Shown one piece after another: positions 32,991 through 41,945 of a stretch of 64,000 nucleotides of DNA. Position numbers and translations under genes: made by a program. The stretch covers positions 9,919,070 through 9,983,069 of the forward strand of contig NC_064038.1 of NCBI RefSeq assembly GCF_932526225.1. Reading direction: 5' to 3'. This DNA comes from Nematostella vectensis (taxonomy: Eukaryota > Cnidaria > Anthozoa > Actiniaria > Edwardsiidae). A model generated the notes under the pieces. The model was not told where the DNA came from, made no database searches, and saw only the letters and a list, made by a program, of their open reading frames with translations. Each line of letters starts with the position of its first letter. Within the stretch, counting starts at the first letter, position 1.

Positions 32991-34297
32991 GAATATACTT
33001 TCAGTGTGGGACACAACCGAACCAGCTACGTATTTATCGTGCATGCTTTGTACAGTTCTCGGGATTCACGCAAAAATATTCCACTTCACAAAGAACCTGT
33101 CGAGACACGCGTGACCTTACACAACCTTGGCATAAGCTCAACATTGGCGAACTGCTACCCCCCTTTGGGCACCTAGCTTAAAGGGATTAATTGCTCAAGC
33201 CAGCATATTGTATTTCAGTTATCTCTAGTCTTGATTGCTAGCACACGTTCACAGCTTCACTCTATAACTCTATAGGACTCGCTGACTGTTAGCGCGAGGT
33301 GGAGAGTTGTGGAGCCTTCAAGGTATTTCGCCAGACATCAAACCATTACAACATTCATTCTCATTTACTGACTATATAGAAGAGTTGGAGAATAGCAATA
33401 TTAGTTTATTTTAAGGCAGAAATTCGCGTATTGAAAATTGAAATTTTTTGGATTTCTTGAATGCAGCGTTGCATCATTGAAGTCGCATGAGTATCACAAA
33501 TATCACAGGTTAAGGGTCATAAGGTAATACAAGAGGGTTTTCTTTTGCCATAAGGTTTCTCCTGTAGCCTTTCTTGACTAAACTGGTTGCACTTCGTGAG
33601 TCTTTCCCGCCATTTCTATATTTTTACTGTTGTGAATCTGTCACACTGTTTTGTCCTACGACAAAAACTGACTTCCCACGTTGTCTCCTGTTTTTCCGGC
33701 TTAGTTTTCTTGTGTTTGAAACTGTACTTTGTGTTTTCGCCATAGGCTTAAGTGATATTTTGGATAATTCTTCACTTACAAACAATAATTTATTCAGCTC
33801 CGAAATCAGTCGCCTGTAAATTCTGCGAAGGATTTGCATATTTATCTGAGCCCTGATTGCGATGCGCTGTTGTTGTTTCAGTCTCACGGTAGGCCAGTCA
33901 CAGTTGGGTTGATGACAAAGAGTTAGTGATTGCGGTCGGATTGCGTTGTTGTGTAATACTGCTTGGAGTTTTTCTACCAGTGGGTTCTAAGTGCATTGTT
34001 GACTGAGCGCGTTGGTTCAGTTTACGGGCGACTCGAGTCCAACTTGTTTTTGCCACCCTGCATTTTCATTGTAGTCTTTTAACTATTTTATTCTACTTAA
34101 TTTTACCTTGATTATTGATTATTAATAATTAATTGATCTAGTTAAATAAAAGAAAGGGAAACTAATCAAATAATTATATACAATCAAACAATTATTTAAC
34201 CGGAATAACCGGAAAATAACCTACAATACTATTTCTGTAATTCTTTTTCAAAAAAAAAAAATATATATATATATATATAATAATTATATCTGGCATA

Positions 34298-37200
34298 ATG
34301 GCAGGCCACCTCATGGCCCCCTTGATAGTACTCCTATTTGCTCTACATCTCCAGAATTTCTTATTACGGTGGCAGAGCCCACTAATTGAGTCTAAGGCCG
34401 GACCCTTCATTTCACCAGCACTTTTTGAAATGAGCCTGGACAAAGTTAAAATTTTCATGAACAATATTCATCCCAATCGTAGAAAATTGATCGCTCCAAG
34501 GAGTAACCCAAGCTCACTCGCCTTTCGCCTACTCATTCTTAGTGGGGACATCCCTCTCAATCCCGGTCCCACCTACCGGTATCCCTGTGGAGCATGCTCA
34601 AAACCAGTTAAATGCAACCAGAAGGGTATTCAGTGCGACTACTGCGATGCATGGTATCACACAAAATGCTGCTCAATAAGCAATGAAAGTTACAATACAC
34701 TTGCTAACAGTTCCTGTTCTTGGATCTGCTGTGCCTGTGATGTGGCCAATTTCTCAAAGTCATCAAGTGGTCCTGACATTCCTGATGACAATTATTATTT
34801 ATCTTTATCAACATCAGTACAATCATCCGGCTCAGAATCGCCCCAGCCACTAACATCCTCCCCCAGGCAAAGATCTCCTGCATCAAATATAATGAAAGAC
34901 CCCCACAAATTGAGAGTGTTAACACTGAATGCTTGTAGCTTAAAGGGTAAAGATAAACGCCTTGAATTTCAAAGCCTGATTGACAACTACAAACCCGATA
35001 TTGTTAATGTAAATGAGACCCACATTAATGACACTGTCTTTTCGGCTGAAATTCTGGAGAAAGGTTACACCATTTTTCGTAAGGATAGAAACGAATTTGG
35101 TGGAGGGGTGTTGTCTGCTTTCTCCAACCATCTTGTGGTGACTCACGAGGAGCAAATGGATGGTAATTATGAAGGCATCTGGCCAAAGATAAATATTGCA
35201 GGAAGCAAATCACTTTTTGTTGGCTCAGTCTATAGGACCCCAGACTCAAATGTTGACCCCCTTGTAGCTCTCGATGGTGCATTATGCAAGCTGGTTAAAA
35301 ATCCAATTCCAAACATCCTCATTACCGGTGACCTGAACCTGCCTAGTATATCATGGGAAGATGATAACTACGCTGTAAGACCTAATCCTACTTATGGGCT
35401 TGAAGTAAACCACAAGTTTTTGGACATTGTGAACGACCACTCACTGACTCAACATGTTATGGAGCCAACTAGAGGGGAGAACACCCTCGATCTTGTTCTC
35501 ACCACTTGCCCAGAGATGGTATTAGACCTAGTGGTTGAGCCCGGCATGAGTGATCATGATCTGGTGTTATTTGATCTAAACTTGAAGCCCTCCTTCAACA
35601 AGAAAAAGCCTCGTAAAGTCTTTGTATTTAAGAAAGGTAATATGGGTGCAGTGAAAACTGACCTTAAAAAACATCTTGATAATTACTTCAACAATGAGGC
35701 CTATCATAAATTGATCAATGAAAACTATGATTTCTTTAAAACCACAATCACTGAGATCATGAAAAAACATATCCCACAAAAAAACATCAGTGGTAGATGG
35801 AACTTGCCATGGATCACCAGTTCCATTAAAAGGTTAATCCGAAAAAAGCAACGTCTATATAACCATGCCAAACACTGTAACAACCATGCTGCCTGGAAAA
35901 AATTTAAAGACTTGCGTAAACTCGTAAAGAAAAATCTCGCTAAGGCACACAGCGAGTATGTGTCCCAGCTCTTAACAGTCCCAGAGGGTAGTGAAACAGC
36001 GAACCATACCATAACCAAACGGTTCTGGACGTACATCAAGTCCAAAAAGACCCATGATGTTGGTGTTGCTCCCCTACGCGATGATAAGGGTGAATTAGTC
36101 AGTGACAGTCTTGGTAAGGCACGTGCTCTGAGTTCACAGTTCCAGTCCGTTTTCACTCATGAAAATAATAGTTCTATACCTACACTTGGACCAAGTCCTT
36201 ATCCGACTATACCGTCTACTTTAATATCTATAGACGGTGTTATCAAACTACTTCAAAATGTTAACCCGAAGAAAGCTAATGGCCCTGATTTAATCCCCTG
36301 TAAAATTTTACAAGAAGCTGCCCATGAAATCGCCCCAGCTCTGACGTTCTTGTTCACACAATCTTTAGAGACCGGTACTCTCCCGAATGACTGGCTCAGT
36401 GCAAATGTGACCCCAGTGTTCAAAAAGGGAAATAAGAATATCCCTTCCAACTACCGTCCTATTTCACTGACTGCTGTACCTTGTAAAATACTTGAGCACA
36501 TTATTTTCCATGACATAATGAATCATCTTGATACCCATAATATCCTTGTCAAGTTCCAACATGGTTTTCGCAGGTTCTTTTCCTGTGAAACACAATTAAT
36601 AACCACCCTAGAGGATGTGGGGAAAGCTCTAGATCTCGGCAGACAAACTGATCTGATCATCATGGATTTTAGTAAAGCCTTTGATATTGTTCCCCACCAG
36701 CGGCTTATTTCCAAGCTCGATTTTTATGGAATTCGGGGTCTCCTAAAGACCTGGCTTACAACCTGGTTAACACATAGGGAACAATCCGTTCTTGTTGATG
36801 GAGTCTCATCTGCCCCTATAAGTGTGTCATCTGGTGTGCCCCAGGGGACTGTTCTCGGCCCACTGATGTTTTTACTCTACATAAATGACATCGGCAATGA
36901 TTGTAAATCTTCTACCATAAGATTGTTTGCTGATGATACTCTTTTATACAGTGTCATCGAGGCAACTTCTGATGCACATCAGCTCCAGTCTGATCTTACC
37001 TCCATCGAGAAATGGGCAGAGAAATGGCTCATGTCCTTTAACCCAACAAAATGTTTTGTCATGAGAGTCACGAGAAATAGGGAACCTATAGTATTTAACT
37101 ACACATTAATGAACCACATCCTTAAACCAGTCGAACACCATCCATACCTAGGCGTCGAGCTCTCGAACACACTTGACTGGAGCTGGCATATAAACAACAA

Positions 37201-37729
37201 AGTGTCCAAAGCCAACCAGACCTTAGGTTTTCTTAGGCGCAACCTAAGCAACTGCCCAGCGAACATTAAGGAAGCTGCTTATAAATCGCTCGTTCTTCCA
37301 CACTTAGAGTATGCCAGCTCTGCCTGGGATCCATGGTTGAAGAAACACGTCAAACAGATTGAGAAGGTTCAAAGGAGGGCGGGTCGTTTTGTTAAAAATT
37401 GCTGGGATAGGACTCCTGGCACAGTCACAAACATCCTAAACGATTTGGAGTGGCCCCCTCTCTCTAAAAGGCGCCAGGATGCCAGGCTTACATTATTTTA
37501 CAAGGCTGTTAAAAAAAAATCAGCACTTAAGATACCAGACAATATTGATAGACGCACCCGCCAATTACGCAGCTCTCATCCAGATAAATTTATTGAGTTA
37601 TGTCCAAGAACAGAAGCTAATAAGAACTCGTTTTTCTGTAGGACAATAAAAGAATGGAACAAGCTGCCCCGCCTTACCCTGGATTCCACTAGTGCAGATA
37701 TTTTTAGAGAACGAATAAAATTAAATTAA
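34298..37729 (+). CDS. LINE polyprotein: 2A-like, zinc finger, endonuclease, reverse transcriptase
   Basis: 1143 codons, uninterrupted. Residues 83-91 read GDIPLNPGP, similar to the 2A-like motif at the start of several CR1/L2-group elements but with Pro where the consensus Glu stands. A PHD-like cysteine/histidine cluster follows (CGACSKPVKC to WICCAC, about 97-147). The apurinic-type endonuclease begins near LTLNACSLKG (about 208) with TGDLNLP and the SDHDLV motif. The reverse transcriptase follows with SNYRPISL, FSKAFDIVPH, GVPQGTVLGP and the catalytic FADD (877-880). Codes for copy-and-paste mobility. The open frame suggests recent activity; activity itself is inferred. Confidence 0.93.
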   Translation: MAGHLMAPLIVLLFALHLQNFLLRWQSPLIESKAGPFISPALFEMSLDKVKIFMNNIHPNRRKLIAPRSNPSSLAFRLLILSGDIPLNPGPTYRYPCGACSKPVKCNQKGIQCDYCDAWYHTKCCSISNESYNTLANSSCSWICCACDVANFSKSSSGPDIPDDNYYLSLSTSVQSSGSESPQPLTSSPRQRSPASNIMKDPHKLRVLTLNACSLKGKDKRLEFQSLIDNYKPDIVNVNETHINDTVFSAEILEKGYTIFRKDRNEFGGGVLSAFSNHLVVTHEEQMDGNYEGIWPKINIAGSKSLFVGSVYRTPDSNVDPLVALDGALCKLVKNPIPNILITGDLNLPSISWEDDNYAVRPNPTYGLEVNHKFLDIVNDHSLTQHVMEPTRGENTLDLVLTTCPEMVLDLVVEPGMSDHDLVLFDLNLKPSFNKKKPRKVFVFKKGNMGAVKTDLKKHLDNYFNNEAYHKLINENYDFFKTTITEIMKKHIPQKNISGRWNLPWITSSIKRLIRKKQRLYNHAKHCNNHAAWKKFKDLRKLVKKNLAKAHSEYVSQLLTVPEGSETANHTITKRFWTYIKSKKTHDVGVAPLRDDKGELVSDSLGKARALSSQFQSVFTHENNSSIPTLGPSPYPTIPSTLISIDGVIKLLQNVNPKKANGPDLIPCKILQEAAHEIAPALTFLFTQSLETGTLPNDWLSANVTPVFKKGNKNIPSNYRPISLTAVPCKILEHIIFHDIMNHLDTHNILVKFQHGFRRFFSCETQLITTLEDVGKALDLGRQTDLIIMDFSKAFDIVPHQRLISKLDFYGIRGLLKTWLTTWLTHREQSVLVDGVSSAPISVSSGVPQGTVLGPLMFLLYINDIGNDCKSSTIRLFADDTLLYSVIEATSDAHQLQSDLTSIEKWAEKWLMSFNPTKCFVMRVTRNREPIVFNYTLMNHILKPVEHHPYLGVELSNTLDWSWHINNKVSKANQTLGFLRRNLSNCPANIKEAAYKSLVLPHLEYASSAWDPWLKKHVKQIEKVQRRAGRFVKNCWDRTPGTVTNILNDLEWPPLSKRRQDARLTLFYKAVKKKSALKIPDNIDRRTRQLRSSHPDKFIELCPRTEANKNSFFCRTIKEWNKLPRLTLDSTSADIFRERIKLN

Positions 37730-37853
37730 ATTAATAAAATTATATTAATACCAATAATGCTGTTTAAACGATTTTTATCTTTTTACTTTATTTCACCTTT
37801 TTTTATTCTGCCTTATTATTATTTTTATTCTGCCTTATTATTATTTGTATTAT

Positions 37854-37857
<4 letters not shown>

Positions 37858-37943
<86 letters not shown>
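37858..37943. repeat. TTA trinucleotide microsatellite
   Basis: Nearly pure TTA run in the 3' region of the LINE, followed by T-rich sequence. Confidence 0.95.
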
Positions 37944-38194
37944 TCTATTATTATTTTATTTTATGTTTTTTATTTTTTATTTATTTTTTTATTTTTATTT
38001 TTTAATTTTTTAATTTATTTATTTTATTTATTTTAGTTAATTAATTAATGAATGTATTTATTTATACAATTAATTTATATCCACAGTGATGGTAACCCCT
38101 TTGTGGATTAACAATGTAGATGTAGATGTAGATGTATAATTCTTTGTTCTTTTCAACGTTTATATATCAAGCTCATACTTACGAACGTCTTACC

Positions 38195-38653
38195 ATGGCA
38201 GAATTCGTGGCGGGGTATGCACAGATTCTACAATTACGAGAGATCAGTTCGTTCGAGCGCGCCGAACGACACAAACATTTGGTAACGCTGATGTACCACG
38301 CACAGCTATACGAATGGGAGGCGGTGCTTGCCTTCCATGGAGCGGTTTTGCTTGAAATCGAACGTGGCTTATTGAAGTGGGGTGATTCCTTTTCCCACCT
38401 CGAAAGCAGAACCCTCCATGGTCAGCTACTTTCACCGCCGAAAAAGCAGTCTTACAGTTCAGGGCCGACATTGTTTTGTAGAGATTATCAACGCGAGAAG
38501 TGCATTCATACCAAGGATCATTATGGTTACGTCCGAGGCGAACGTAAATGGGTAAAACATATTTGTGCGGCTTGTTGGGTACAATCGAGAAAACAGGAAT
38601 CGCATAGAGAGGATTCATCTGATTGTCCTCTTTCAGGGGAATCAAAAAACTGA
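38195..38653 (+). CDS. Ngaro gag-like protein
   Basis: 152 codons from ATG 38195. The hydrophobic N-terminal half includes LYEWEAVLAFHGAVL, followed by a cysteine/histidine cluster FCRDYQREKCIHTKDHYG, then HICAACW, of the kind found in DIRS/Ngaro first ORFs (RNA-binding). An intact small ORF, though upstream residues could have been lost. A stop (TGA) separates it from the reverse-transcriptase ORF. Confidence 0.7.
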   Translation: MAEFVAGYAQILQLREISSFERAERHKHLVTLMYHAQLYEWEAVLAFHGAVLLEIERGLLKWGDSFSHLESRTLHGQLLSPPKKQSYSSGPTLFCRDYQREKCIHTKDHYGYVRGERKWVKHICAACWVQSRKQESHREDSSDCPLSGESKN

Positions 38654-38962
38654 TAAACTTCGCCCTTGGTCAAGACATTGGGGGCGTTCCTTCCGTTACT
38701 GTTGCTTCATTTCCGGATATGTCGTTTTGTGCTTTGAATGCTGATGCTTGCTCCCAGCCGCTAAAGGCTGCAGTTCCTGACTGTCGTGGCTTTTCCACGG
38801 GCGCTGATTATATTCATGATGTGTGTTTTCCTCAGCCGGTGGAGGCTGGTGTTCTAGACTGTCGTGGTTTTTCCACGGCCTTTCCTCGTGACTCTCAGCA
38901 GGCGAATGATTTTTATTTGTACGCACATGAGTTAGTTTTTTCGTTCTGGTCGCCCGAACTTT

Positions 38963-40579
38963 GTGGTTTCTCGCCTGCCCGTTCCAAGTTCCCTAAAGAT
39001 CAATACTTGGAGGACTTTGTTGTATGATTATGCCGACCAAATGATTTGTGATTTCCTGGAGTTTGGTTGGCCGGTGGGTTTCACTGGCGATACTGTTCCT
39101 ATTTTTGATGCTCGCACTCACCGGGGTGCGCTCAATTTTGCGACTCAAGTTTCAGAGCATTTACAACGTGAAGTATCGCTTGGTCGTGTCGCTGGGCCGT
39201 TTACGGATCCTCCCTTCGGGGGTGGATTTGTTACTTCACCGTTGAACACGGTTCCCAAGCGAGATTCTGAAGAACGTAGGGTAATTGTGGACTTGAGCTG
39301 GCCTAAGGGCGGTTCAGTAAATGATGGTATTCCGTGTGATAGTTTTCTGGGAGATCCGTTCGTGACTTGTTATCCCACTATAGATGACATTGTGGAAGCG
39401 ATCGTGCAGTTTGGCCCGGGTTGTTTTCTCTATAAGAGGGATCTGCGGCAGGCGTATAGGCAGTTTCCTGTGGATCCCGGCGATTACCGTTTACTTGGGT
39501 ATATTTGGAATGGACATTATTACTTTGACACTGTTTTAACTATGGGGTTACGCTCTGCTGCTCAGGCATGTCAGCGCGCCACCTCAGCGGTAGCTTGGAT
39601 TCATCGACAGCAAGGAAAAGTTTTATTTAATTATTTGGATGATTTCATTGGGGTTTCTGAGGCTAGCTCTGCGACTTCCGATTTTGAGCAGCTGGGGACT
39701 CTTCTCTCCTCTCTGGGACTGATCGAATCTGTTTCCAAAGCTTGTCCGCCTTCATCGCTCATGCTGTGTTTGGGAGTGATGGTAGACACGAATTCATTTA
39801 CGTTGTCAGTTAGTCCTGAGCGGCTAGCGGAGTTAGAGCTTCTCTTACATGATTGGAGGAACCGCAAAACTGCTTGCAAACGGGAGTTACAATCCCTAGT
39901 TGGCAAACTTGTGTTTGTTTCAAAGTGTGTTCGTCAGAGTCGGGTGTTTATCTCGCGCTTATTAAGTCTGCTACGAACAGTTCAATACAATCATCTTCAC
40001 GTTAATTTAACCGCGGAATTTCGCAAGGATATTATTTGGTGGTGTCATTTCCTGCGGGAATACAACGGAGTATCTATGATTAAAACTACCTCTTGGAGTT
40101 CTCCGGGGGAAGTTTTTTCTACAGACGCTTGCCTGGTTGGTTGTGGAGGCGTTTGTGACAATGAATATTTCCACGCTTCATTTCTGGATGTGGTTGTTGC
40201 TCAGTCCCTCGATATAAATTGTTTGGAACTTCTCACTATTGTGGTGGCGCTTAAGTTGTGGGGTCAACGGTGGACGGGACTCCGTTTAACCGTGCGCTGT
40301 GACAATCAGGTTGCTGTCACGGTATTGAATTCTGGTAGAACTCGCCATCCCTTCCTGAATTCCTGTCTTCGCGAGATTTGTTATTTGTCAGCGAGTTATG
40401 ATTTTGAGATCAGAGCGGTTCACCTACCGTCTGTGTTGAATTGTGATTCAGATTTGCTTTCAAGATGGGGCTCCGTTGCCTCCACTGTTAAGGAACGATT
40501 CCTGGAGAGCGCTCGTTGCGCCAATCGTAGGGGTGTTACAATCTCATCGGACCATTTCACATTCACGACTCCTTGGTAA
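38963..40579 (+). CDS. Ngaro reverse transcriptase and RNase H
   Basis: 538 codons. RT motifs: RRVIVDLSWPKGGSVNDGI, LYKRDLRQAYRQFPV, MGLRSAAQACQ, and catalytic NYLDDFIG (about residue 225). The RNase H part has STDACLVGCGG, INCLELLTI and VRCDNQVAV. The order and the DIRS-type signature (LRQAYRQFPVDPGDYRLLGY) assign it to the DIRS/Ngaro order. Upstream 38654-38962 reads in another frame, so the N-terminus is probably frameshifted. No methyltransferase domain lies between RNase H and the recombinase, which favours Ngaro over DIRS. Confidence 0.85.
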   Translation: MVSRLPVPSSLKINTWRTLLYDYADQMICDFLEFGWPVGFTGDTVPIFDARTHRGALNFATQVSEHLQREVSLGRVAGPFTDPPFGGGFVTSPLNTVPKRDSEERRVIVDLSWPKGGSVNDGIPCDSFLGDPFVTCYPTIDDIVEAIVQFGPGCFLYKRDLRQAYRQFPVDPGDYRLLGYIWNGHYYFDTVLTMGLRSAAQACQRATSAVAWIHRQQGKVLFNYLDDFIGVSEASSATSDFEQLGTLLSSLGLIESVSKACPPSSLMLCLGVMVDTNSFTLSVSPERLAELELLLHDWRNRKTACKRELQSLVGKLVFVSKCVRQSRVFISRLLSLLRTVQYNHLHVNLTAEFRKDIIWWCHFLREYNGVSMIKTTSWSSPGEVFSTDACLVGCGGVCDNEYFHASFLDVVVAQSLDINCLELLTIVVALKLWGQRWTGLRLTVRCDNQVAVTVLNSGRTRHPFLNSCLREICYLSASYDFEIRAVHLPSVLNCDSDLLSRWGSVASTVKERFLESARCANRRGVTISSDHFTFTTPW

Positions 40580-40619
40580 TTCGCCTTCCAGTCGTAACTT
40601 ATTCGCTCGCTCTTTCTTG

Positions 40620-41324
40620 CAGATTCCTCGGCTTTGGCCTCTCTGCAAAAGGATCTACGACAGACATTACAAGCTGCTTATAGCACAGGGACATATAGTA
40701 ATTTAAAGACTCAATTTAAGTTAGCATCAACATGATGCTAACTCTTCTACATTGTATTGCGCATTTCTCTTTGCATTTTTTCTTATGGCGCGTATAGCTA
40801 ATATCGTACCGCTTTCTATTAAGGCATTTAATCCTACCCGCGATCTCACACGGGGTGGTGTTTTGTGTAACGAACACGGGCTTATCGTCACGTTTAAGCA
40901 TACAAAAACTATTCAGTTCGGTCAGCGTCGATTACACATTCCTCTGTTACGTATTCCAGGCTCGTTATTATGTCCGGTCGCTGCCTATAACAACATGATT
41001 CGCCTGGTACCCGCTTCTGCACGCAAACCGCTGTTTTTATTGCTTGGTCATTCAGGCCCGTTTGCTTTGACGAAGTCCCGTTTTGTTACCGAATTTCGTC
41101 TGGCGCTTTGCTCAGTGGGGGTTGCTCATGCTGACTCATATCGGGGTCACTCATTTCGACGCGGCTGTGCCTCTTGGGCGTTTAACCACGGAGTACCAGG
41201 GGAATTGATACAGTTGTATGGTGATTGGGCTAGTGACTCTTACAAATTGTATTTAGAATTTAGTAATCAATCAAAATTGGCGCTTGCTTCCCAGCTACGT
41301 GCTTCCATTCAGGCCAGTAGTTAG
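40620..41324 (+). pseudogene. Ngaro tyrosine recombinase, N-terminal part frameshifted
   Basis: From 40752 an open frame of 190 codons carries the catalytic half: Arg in FLMARIANIVP, the H-x-x-R box GHSFRRG, GDWASDSYKLYL with the candidate nucleophile Tyr. Before it, ALASLQKDLRQTLQAAYSTG and TYSNLKTQF are readable in another frame at 40635-40715, separated by a short disrupted stretch with a duplicated ATGCTAAC/GTTAGCAT motif. The enzyme inserts circular element DNA without target duplication. This copy is probably inactive. Confidence 0.75.
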
Positions 41325-41358
41325 GCCTTCTGCACTGTTTTGTTGTTTGGCCGGTGGT

Positions 41359-41795
41359 TTGGTGGCAGAGGGGTTTATTATTATTATTTTAGTTTTTCAT
41401 TTATCAGTTTGTAGTGATTTTATAATAAACTTCTCTTATGCCAAACACAAAACAGTGTCAGTGGTTTATGTTGGGTTGAGGAATTTACCCCCTTTGGGCA
41501 CCTAGCTTAAAGGGATTAATTGCTCAAGCCAGCATATTGTATTTCAGTTATCTCTAGTCTTGATTGCTAGCACACGTTCACAGCTTCACTCTATAATTCT
41601 TTGTTCTTTTCAACGTTTATATATCAAGCTCATATTTTTCCCGCCCTCCCACCCTGGGCTTTGTGTGAAGGGTGGCAGAGAGGTTTATTATTATTATTTT
41701 AGTGTTTCATTTATCAGTTTGTAGTGATTTTATAATAAACTTCTCTTATGCCAAACACAAAACAGTGTCAGTGGTTTATGTTGGGTTGAGGAATT
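41359..41795. repeat. Ngaro B1-A2-B2 terminal repeats
   Basis: TTTATTATTATTATTTTAGT through GTTGGGTTGAGGAATT occurs at 41378-41485 and again at 41687-41795. Between them lies A2, starting TACCCCCTTTGGGC, matching the element start at 33156. Confidence 0.88.
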
Positions 41796-41945
41796 ACATC
41801 TCATTTGACATCCACGTGAATACAATGATAAGCTGTCAGCTCGCTCCACTTTTATTCCCCATTGACAGCAGTCAGTCAAACCCGCTTTTTTGGTCGATTT
41901 TTATCGCTTCGTTTATTATTGGTCTGAAGCGACAAGAGGAACAAA
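41796..41945 (+). promoter_or_regulatory. promoter-proximal region of Ig gene B, duplicated upstream of gene C
   Basis: The 150 bp before the start codon are almost identical to 52412-52561 before gene C, so they probably hold the shared core promoter and 5' UTR. In gene B everything further upstream has been displaced 8.6 kb by the Ngaro insertion. No TATA box is evident; the function is inferred from position. Confidence 0.4.

Larger units (their letters stand above)
33268..38134 (+). mobile_element. CR1/L2-like non-LTR retrotransposon nested in Ngaro repeat A1
   Basis: Inserted inside the A1 repeat. The flanks CTTCACTCTATAA and TATAATTCTTTG rejoin exactly as in A2 (CTTCACTCTATAATTCTTTG), with TATAA duplicated at 33263-33267 and 38135-38139. 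About 1 kb of 5' UTR, one long ORF (34298-37729), an AT-rich 3' region with a TTA microsatellite, and a GATGTA tail at 38115-38134 typical of this clade. It looks full-length. Confidence 0.85.
33156..41795 (+). mobile_element. Ngaro-type tyrosine-recombinase retrotransposon (with nested LINE)
   Basis: Layout A1-ORFs-B1-A2-B2, the split direct-repeat arrangement of Ngaro elements. A1 is 33156-33267 continued at 38135-38177 after the LINE; B1 is about 41359-41485; A2 41486-41634; B2 about 41664-41795. ORFs: gag-like (38195-38653), reverse transcriptase/RNase H (38963-40579), tyrosine recombinase (about 40620-41324). There is no target-site duplication: the duplicated locus at 52411/52412 joins GCGAACTGC directly to ACATCTCATT, which is the empty site. 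Absence of duplication is the rule for recombinase-mediated insertion. It sits between Ig genes A and B. Confidence 0.88.
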
